A stretch of 64,000 bases of DNA. Source: Pholiota molesta (Eukaryota > Basidiomycota > Agaricomycetes > Agaricales > Strophariaceae). Below are positions 57,006 to 64,000 of the stretch, piece after piece (position 1 is the first letter of the stretch; every line of letters starts with the position of its first letter). The translations under genes and the position numbers were made by a program. The DNA is taken from positions 62,001 through 126,000 of the forward strand of contig JACGCK010000071.1 in NCBI GenBank assembly GCA_014925825.1, in the 5' to 3' direction. The notes below the pieces were generated by a model that worked only from the letters and a program-made list of their open reading frames with translations, was not told the origin of the DNA and did not search any database.

Positions 57006-59063
57006 GAGGCCTGAGATCATCTTCCGGAGATTCCCGCATCGCATGCGATTGGCTGCGGCCGTCGGTCCGACTCTTTCTCACGTTATCGTTGCAAATGTAA
57101 TGAATATGCGAAACATGTAGAAACGACATTGATAATTGTTACTAGTATCGCTTTGACATAGTAACTGCAGATTTGGATTGAGAATAATTATAGCTTTTTA
57201 ACCATATACATATCAAGGGTACTTTAGATGGAGCTTAATAAAAGTCAGACGATGACCTCAAATCAACGATAATCCAAGTAAGATTTGTAGTGCGGCTTGC
57301 CTATCCAAATTGTATCCAACCATACATTGCGCTGTGATCTCCTTCAAAATCTTGATTTTATCTGAGACCCTGTTAGCATGTTATATACTTACTATTTAAG
57401 ATACTTGAGAATCTATAAACATTATAGGCATTGAAGTAAATCTCAGTGTCAACGTAGACCGTGGTAGTTCCAAGGTAGTTCTAACATTCTTTAAAAGATG
57501 TTATTTTATGAATAAAACCCTTGGTTTTTTCAGCAAAAACAAACGGTGAAGAGTTTTAGATTACTAACTAGTGAAGACTCAATTAACTTTTGAATAGATA
57601 AACATGCATGTTCTTCCTACAGAAATGATTCTTTGCTGGATGATGATTTTCGCGTGGTATCAACGTGCTATGCTTGAATTGTGAATAACATTTTCAATAG
57701 GTGTTACCAGCTTTAGTTTTTTTTTGGAATCTATTACTTATAGAGTATATCTAGGTATACAATTAGCAAATTAGCTACTCGTACTCTCCAATCCTCGCCA
57801 ACGCCATCGTCGACGATGGGCGCCTAACATTTGAACTCCGCCTGAAATCGAGATCAATACAAACCAACATTGATCGAACGTTGATCTTGTCTTCCATCCA
57901 CCGTCCATGCCCTCACAGCCCTCGCCACGGAACCTTTCTCTGCCCTGACGAGGCGACGACACTATGACGAGGCGATGACACCGACGACGCCAACGCGACC
58001 GCACCTTTCACGGAGGCGATAGGAAAAGGGCGGATTGAGCTGGGTGGCTGGAGAAGGGTTGGAAGAGTCGAGCAGATGGAGGCAGGGGAGACCCATGAGT
58101 GGGAGACCCAACAGGTGCGTTCGCTGCGCCACCATCGTCCCCAGATGCTCATGTCCCCCTCCTTCCCACAGCATCTGCCCACGGCGGCAAGGAGCATGGC
58201 CACCACTGCTGCCCACTCTCCCCGCTGTGGCGTCTCAATCGTCGCCGCTACACCCCTCCCGCCGCCTCCCTTCTCTGCACACCGCTTCCATGCTCGCTGC
58301 CACGTCATTGCGACGAGGCGGTCTGCACGGACCTGGCCATCCCCCTCCCCTGCGCTCCCATTCGCCGCGGTGCAATCGCCGATGGCGCTCATCTAATGCG
58401 CGATCGTCGGTCGCCCGAGTGCACACACGCCGACGACGTGACGACGATACGACAAGACTGGGTGACCAGGCGACGACGATACGAGGCGACTGCCGACGAC
58501 GCGACCACCGACGACGCGACAACGATACGAGGTGACCGCCGGCGAGGCGACGATGATACGAGGTGATGAGGCCATGTCGAGGCCATCCACGGCGGCCACA
58601 ATATAACGAGGCGACGAAAATACAAACCGACGACGATACGAACCGACAAAAATACAAGGCGACGACGATGCGAGGCCACGAGGCAACGGTGATATGAGGC
58701 AATGAGGCCACAACGAGACCATCCATTTGCCACCGCGGGATACCGTCTGCATGTACAACGAGGCTGCAAATATTGCAGCCTCGACGGCATGGGGACGCTT
58801 GACTTGCGGTGGGGTGCTTGGATGGGTCTCAGTAGAATATCAAACATGTAATTGCAATGTAATTAGGTGAAAAATATGATATTATATACACAATCCGCAC
58901 CATCGTTATGAGATGCCAGCACCATCTGCGCGGATTGACAGATAATAGGGGCTGTCTACTTATGGATTTGGGTGAGGGGGATGCGCTTCGATTGTACCTG
59001 TTAGGTGCTTCCTTAGTGACATGGAACCCCACCTAATGGTCGCAGCAACTGCTGCCAAAGGTG

Positions 59064-59071
59064 AAAAAGAG
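59064..59071 (+). repeat. Target-site duplication, right
   Basis: AAAAAGAG, identical to 55749-55756. Confidence 0.75.
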
Positions 59072-59402
59072 CTGCTTATTTTTCGATTTCTCGACGTCAA
59101 TGGTGCATAATGCACTCTTGATCTTTGTATAATATGGGTTTTGTGAACCTTTCCCGACTTTCGAGGCGGTGCTTAGGCGATGCGCTCTCAAATCATAGGC
59201 GCCCGTCGGTGCAGGGCTGGGTCCGACGCGTGCCGGATTGCCGAACCTTTTCAACAACGCCAGCTGATTGCCCGCGAATTAACGCTACTCGCTATCCCAG
59301 ACGATTTCAACGGCATCCAGAACAAATTTTGTGGGTTCTGGATACCTGAAGTTTATATCATCATCTATGCACACCATGCTGTGGACAGTCCTATGAGCAT
59401 GA
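59072..59402. repeat. Segmental duplication, copy B (right part)
   Basis: Continues the copy B sequence after the element: CTGCTTATTTTTCGATTTCTCGACGTCAA onward, matching 51750-52124 in copy A up to CCTATGAGCATGACA. Confidence 0.85.
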
Positions 59403-59734
59403 CAATTTACAAGAACACTCGGGTATGGCGGTAACGCGCGCTCGTTATCTAAACTCGATGGGCGCTAGATGCATAGCCTAAGGCTGTCCCTTGTAGATGC
59501 TTGCGTCATGATGTACCCAGTCTGATCATGATTATCGTGGACCTGAGTACAGTGCAGAGATAGAAAGGCATCAGCTCTGCGTAAACATTGGCCTGATATA
59601 ACTTGAGCATTGTTCAACTCGCTTGAGTTATTAAGTTAGTATTCTACATCACTAATACAAGCATACATTCCATCCGAACGTCCACGAGAAGAAACTGGAA
59701 GGAAAAGGGTACAAATACAGTCCTCGCTGTCGGG

Positions 59735-60473
59735 TTAATCATAACTTGGAGGGTTTTCCACCGGGACGCCGCCAACCATGGAGACGGTGCTCGATTCCGC
59801 GGGCATGGTATATATGGCTGCGGAAGTGGAGCATGGATCAGTACGCGGATTGAAGAAAAGCGATGCAGTAAACGTACGAAGCCCTTCCTCATCCTCAGCG
59901 ATCTGCCGCTTCATATAGATCGCCCGTTCTCGCGACTTCTCTAATAGGCTGACAAACTCGAACATGGCGCGGTCTTTGAAGCGCATGTCGACTTTTGTGC
60001 CGTTTGTGAGGCCGCCGTTTGCGGAGGGCTTGATTTCGAATGTTAGGTAGTTTGCCGCGAAGGTGGGTTGTTCGAACCGGGTCATGAGGATGGATGGGAG
60101 GGGAACAGAGAGTGATTCGAAGGATGGCCCTGCGTCGGATGTGAATATGAACTGCACAAAAGCGATCCCGCAGCAGAACGAAGAGAGAAGTGTGCATTTA
60201 TAAGTATAAGCGACAAGGTAGAGCTTCCAGTCAATCCAACGTCCCAAACTTCCGGACAGAAAGTGTACGCACCCGTTGGTCTGTGAGATAGACCTTCCCC
60301 ATCGACTTCAGCTTCTTCGTGCCACCCGATCCCCCGGAATTTGACGAGCTCGTTGGCGGCGCATCAGGGATGGTAAGCGAAAGATCGACGGCGTCTACTG
60401 TCGTTATTGTCATTTCGTTAGGAAGAGGTACCGGGGAACGATTAGAGTTGAGCATAGTCCAGTTCAGTGCCAT
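59735..60473 (-). CDS. WBP2 / UPF0664 GRAM-domain protein
   Basis: Two exons, 60473-60273 and 60151-59735, with a 121-nt intron, encode 205 aa. The protein starts MALNWTMLNSNRSPVPLPNE, with a GRAM-like domain (KSMGKVYLTDQR-FIFTSDAG, SLSVPLPSILMTRFEQPTFAANYL), MRFKDRAMFEFVSLLEKSRERA, and ends with ENPPSYD, a possible PY motif for WW-domain partners. Fission yeast has a UPF0664 stress-linked homologue of similar size. Mammalian WBP2 binds WW proteins through PPxY motifs; the same is likely but not shown here. The start was chosen by the conserved MALNW leader. The gene is divergent from the tRNA at 60648. Confidence 0.9.
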
Positions 60474-60647
60474 AGCTGCAGCCGGGTATGGGTAATGAGA
60501 TTGCTGGGTAGTTGTGGTGCTGTCCAAGGGCCACGCAAGAGCCAACTCAATCTTGATCTCAACGTACACAGGACAGCATTCCGGTGATGCAATCGGACCG
60601 GCCAACAGTTGATCTGGTCTTATATCAATATACTAGACCAAAAGTAT

Positions 60648-60731
60648 GGCTACCTAGCGCAATGGTAGCGCGTTTGGCTTCGATTGCCCAACGGTACCAA
60701 AAGGTTGCAGGTTCGAGTCCTGCGGTGGTCA
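60648..60731 (+). tRNA. tRNA-Arg(UCG) with intron, copy 3
   Basis: Same mature sequence as the two copies at 46 kb, intron slightly different. The terminator-like TTTTT follows immediately. It lies 175 bp from the divergent WBP2-like gene. Confidence 0.88.
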
Positions 60732-61564
60732 TTTTTGCACAATTTTGCCCTAAATGATTTCCAGTCGTGAGAAATATGGTGCGTCAGCGTTACCCTTGGG
60801 CCTTGCGGTAATAATTCGCCTGTTCACGGTCCTCATCCCACCGTCATCATGGTACCGTTGAATTCCTCAGATTCCCTCTATCTCTTCATCTCGGGCTGTT
60901 CGCACAAGCAACCGTTGGCAATTACAACCCAGACTTCATCTCCGCAGCCCATGGCTTGGAATTTGGCAACAATCTCATACGTGCGGCAGTAACAGATTGC
61001 TTAAATTTTGTGGCATATGGCATCTTCCTTCAACGGTAAAAATTTCTCACCGGAACCGTCGATGGATACCTGCAGAAAACATACCAGAGTTATGAATGGG
61101 GAACGACCTTGGCAGCTTCTCTCGTCTCGAGGCCTCCTCGTTTTTGCGATTCTTCAGTTCCGTTGAATGACTAACATGTCTTGAGGCATTACAGGCGGCA
61201 ACTCCACCTAATTTTAGATGCCTGCTGCGAGCTGGCTGCTGACTCCTTCCCACTACATAACGACGATAGGTCCAGGAACGACAGACCTGAGGATCCAACT
61301 ACTTTCTCATCCCCACTTTCCTTTGACCTCGCCCTCTTTTCAAGTTCTTGAAGCGTTGATCGTTACCCAACATCGCCCATTCGTTAACATCTCGTACCTA
61401 TCAGCCTGAGATACCTCTGTGTATCTTTGAATTCTAATCTCATCCCGAATACGTATGTCATACATTTGTGCTGCGCCTCAAGGAACCAAAATTTACAGCG
61501 CTTAAACCCATCTGATACAGCCAAGGCCTTGAAGGTCTAAATCGGTCGCCTGCTATCCTCGATC
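60732..61564. other. Intergenic, upstream of the four-exon gene
   Basis: About 830 bases with only short frames. It may hold an untranslated leader of the next gene. Nothing else is supported. Confidence 0.45.
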
Positions 61565-62704
61565 ATGATCATGAAGCACGCCCAAAATATCGCGAAACAA
61601 GATCGGCCAGCACCGTGCTCATTTCGGGACTCATCTCTAACATTCGCTGTCATTTGGGATCCAGAAAATGGCCTAGAGGTGTTTTCTTCTGAGACCTTAT
61701 TTGACAACTCCGGCGACTTCGCCCAGACGAAGCCTGTGTTCGAACGCCATCCAATTAAGGCGGACTTTGGAGACTTCGATGAACCATTTGCAGTCTTCGG
61801 TAGCCGCCAATTGCACTTCATTGATATTAGATCCTCGAAGTTGTACGAAAAGTGTGTCGCTGGCGACTTCGACAACATATCTCTTAATTCCAACTATTCA
61901 TCATCTGCAGTAAGTCGCTCTAATCTTACATATTGTTGTTTCCCAATATCAACCATCTGCCAGTCATGTTATTCAACGGATGAACCTAGTAACTGTTTCA
62001 CGTCTATCCCTTTGACTCATAATGAAGATGGTGAGTGATCAATTGAGAAATGTGGAAAGCTTATTTATGCATCGCCTCCCGTAGTACAAGCACCCACAGG
62101 TTATTTTAATCCGCCAAAGCACTCGGCGCGCACACCTTCTGTCATTCATCAAACCTACTCGCGGGAATGCGAAGAGCCCGAGAGCGTAACGGCATGTGGG
62201 AGCTATTCTCATTTCTTAGCTAAAGTAAAGGAGCACGGTATCGACGACGAAGGTTTCTTCGAAGCGTCCTCGCACGCGGACTGCGAGCCACATCTAGTGA
62301 GTATCAACCTTAATTCCCTCAATCCCTCTGAGTCAATGTACGACGTTGATCGCCGTGTATAGCCATCGCGCTTTTCGACAAGCACAGCGTCTACGTCTGC
62401 CTTTCTCGCCCTTCGCACGCTGCCTACCATGTCTCCAATAATAGGCCGTATTGCACGTCGTCCGACGGTGATTGCGCCTGCTGCGAGTCATGATCGCGTA
62501 TCCATGAAGGCACGCGTCAGCGATCGCATCGTTTCATTTACAGATAAGGGCCTCCGATATTCGAGCTACCTTAGACCGGGCTCTATGCGTTTATCTAAAG
62601 TATTTCGGGGCTCTTGGTTGAAACGCTCTGTCAATGAGGATGATGGGAGATGGGTGCTTGTCGAGGTTCAATCTGTCGTGATAGACAGAATACTAGATGA
62701 TTAG
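61565..62704 (+). CDS. Protein of unknown function, four exons
   Basis: Exons 61565-61909, 61964-62030, 62085-62296 and 62363-62704, with GT-AG introns of 54, 54 and 66 nt, encode 321 aa. The N-terminal part is soluble-looking (SSLTFAVIWDPENGLEVF, RQLHFIDIRSSKLYEKC), the middle is Ser/Glu-rich (SRECEEPESVTACGS), and the end is basic (GRIARRPTV, SYLRPGSMRLSKVFRG). I see no family motif or membrane span. The first intron is 54 nt and also free of stops in frame, so a form that keeps it would be 18 residues longer. The four-way agreement of phases supports a real gene. Confidence 0.7.
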
Positions 62705-63715
62705 TTTTTTTATATAACAGAGCGCAGGCATAATCATTCCATCTTTTATTCTTGAACTGGTACTTTGGCGCCCGTCGTCGCCATGTTCGAAAGTTCAATT
62801 GCGGCCGACGTGCCACTAGAGTATGACCTAATACAGATTATGTCACCATCATACGCGTTTCGACCAGCCAACTGTCCGAGTCTCCCCTCCTTGCTCCCTC
62901 CCTCATCATGATCCAACTGAACACCACGGCATACCATGGTTCACCGATACCCACCACCTGTCCTATATACGAACTGACGTACCGGACGCATTTATATGGG
63001 GTAAGCCCACTGGACAGGACAGTAACGGCCGAATTGAAACTTGAAAGCCTAGTTGAAAGATCCCATATACAGCAACGCGAAAACGGCGCATCAAACTCGA
63101 CTAGGAAGGTTGGTCCCTACATGGAGGTTTTCCAATATGCATACCCTGTGGTAAAATAGGTCAGTTTTGACAGCATATATTTGTTAATTGTTATGAATCT
63201 CGTCAACTCAATGGCAGTCATAGCATTTGTTTTCTCCAGGATGACACGCCCCAATTATCAGGCACCCTAGTTAATATTGTCCTTGTTGGGAAATGAGGCC
63301 ATATCGATTGACTGAAACGTCCAATGCGCTCAGCTTAGGAATCGGCATCGTCGCTGTGAGCGCTTGACTGATGTAATTCTAAGTTGACTGCGCCGTCGGA
63401 CATCGCTCAAGACAGACTATTAAGTGGATTTCCCAAGAAGGGTTGATTAAAAAGAGTTGTGAGCGGATCTACATCCATCCTTTAGGTTTGGAACGACTTA
63501 CAGCAGCCAAGGTTACCGCAGCCAAGGTTCAGTGAACAATCCACAAAGAGAGGCTCGTCGGGTCCGCCAAATATTACACAGCCTTGTGGGGGAAAATGAA
63601 CGTTTTGCGTGGATCGCACGTATAAAATACAGCAGGGTCTCGTCAAAGGTTCGATGCCATGTCTCGTTACTTCCCACTGACTCTCTAAATAATTGCACTC
63701 CTTTCCGACCGCCAC
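62705..63715. other. Intergenic, no firmly supported gene
   Basis: About 1 kb. An 84-codon frame (62908-63159, +) is not linked to others and has no motif. The right part is the upstream region of the gene at the edge. Confidence 0.45.
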
Positions 63716-64000
63716 ATGTCTAACTTGTCTATTTCTGATGCTAGCAATTGCTTTACCGCCCAAACTATCCCCGAATTATTTGGAAATAACGTCTTGAATC
63801 CAGATATTGGTGGCGTTGCAGTTGCGATATCAAGTATGACATTATCCAGCTCAATGGTTGATCATATAAACTGATTATTCCAACAGATATCGTGATTAAT
63901 CTGACGCTGCGTAGGTTTTCAAACTATCTCAAACTTGTTTTCAAGGCTTAACCACATTTTCAGCAATTTTGCTTCGCTGGGGAAATGACTCTGACGTTCA
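63716..64000 (+). CDS. 5' part of a gene running off the right edge
   Basis: Three starting exons: 63716-63833, 63887-63910 and 63964 to the edge, joined in phase with short GT-AG introns. The protein begins MSNLSISDASNCFTAQTIPE and goes into a hydrophobic stretch (VAVAISNIVINLTLPILL). The second exon is only 24 nt. It may be a membrane protein of the fungal multi-span type, but too little is seen to say. Confidence 0.5.

Larger units (their letters stand above)
55757..59063. mobile_element. Foldback (long inverted repeat) element, hAT-like ends
   Basis: 3307 bp. The left end reads CACCTTTGGCAG-GAGTTGC, and the right end is its inverse with few differences. The left arm (55757 to about 56840) and the right arm (about 58068 to 59063) can pair over some 1 kb with gaps and mismatches. 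The spacer (about 56840-58068) holds GTTGAAC repeats and AT-rich sequence. Both arms contain long runs of CCTCGTCGCC/GACGAGG-type repeats. No transposase frame was seen, so the element would be non-autonomous. An 8-bp target duplication points to the hAT superfamily (known rule; inference here). The copy-A sequence at 51715-51770 represents the empty site. Confidence 0.8.

Noticed and set aside
56100..58700. Coding frames in the CCTCGTCGCC-rich arms
   Set aside because: Several long frames exist, but they come from simple repeats and appear on both strands of both arms.
1..64000. CRISPR arrays, bacterial operons, riboswitches
   Set aside because: The DNA is eukaryotic, and no regular spaced repeats of that type were seen.

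Overview
The window is nuclear DNA of a basidiomycete fungus, most likely an Agaricomycete. The signs are genes broken by many short (mostly 48-90 nt) GT-AG introns, about even base composition, and families typical of that group: a DUF4470/MYND protein, 7TM membrane proteins of a mushroom-type family, a tandem set of AIG1-like P-loop GTPases and a TB2/DP1/HVA22 protein with a long disordered tail. No bacterial or organellar features are seen. The species cannot be told from the sequence.

Left part (1-20 kb): a gene fragment runs off the left edge. It is followed by lipoate-protein ligase LIP3 (+), complex I subunit NDUFA1 (-, 67 aa in three small exons), a disordered protein of unknown role (-), a 3.3-kb gene-poor stretch, a TB2/DP1/HVA22 (REEP-like) protein (-), splicing factor BUD31 (+), the K+/H+ antiporter KHA1 (+) and a stomatin-family protein (-).

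Middle (20-42 kb): an inverted duplication of the stomatin 5' end next to a chimeric remnant, a DUF4470-MYND gene with an apparent internal deletion (-), an 84-aa small protein (-), a single-pass membrane protein whose first intron is 1.8 kb (-), and a row of four intact AIG1-like GTPase genes plus a C-terminal remnant, all on the minus strand.

Right part (42-64 kb): a UBP1-like deubiquitinase (-) with two intron-containing tRNA-Arg(UCG) genes upstream of it, the CDC7 kinase (+), two copies of a segmental duplication carrying decayed 7TM genes, a proline-iminopeptidase-like hydrolase (-) between them, a 3.3-kb foldback element with an 8-bp target-site duplication inserted in the second copy, a WBP2/UPF0664 GRAM protein (-), a third tRNA-Arg, an unknown four-exon gene (+) and the start of another gene at the right edge.

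Two points stand out. First, the LIP3 reading frame is best explained by an AT-AC intron. Second, the KHA1, CDC7 and proline-iminopeptidase genes carry about ten frame breaks that all read as one missing base, usually in a short homopolymer. That one-sided pattern suggests sequencing undercalls more than gene death. All exon models here were built by eye from splice signals and family similarity; no alignment or expression data were available.
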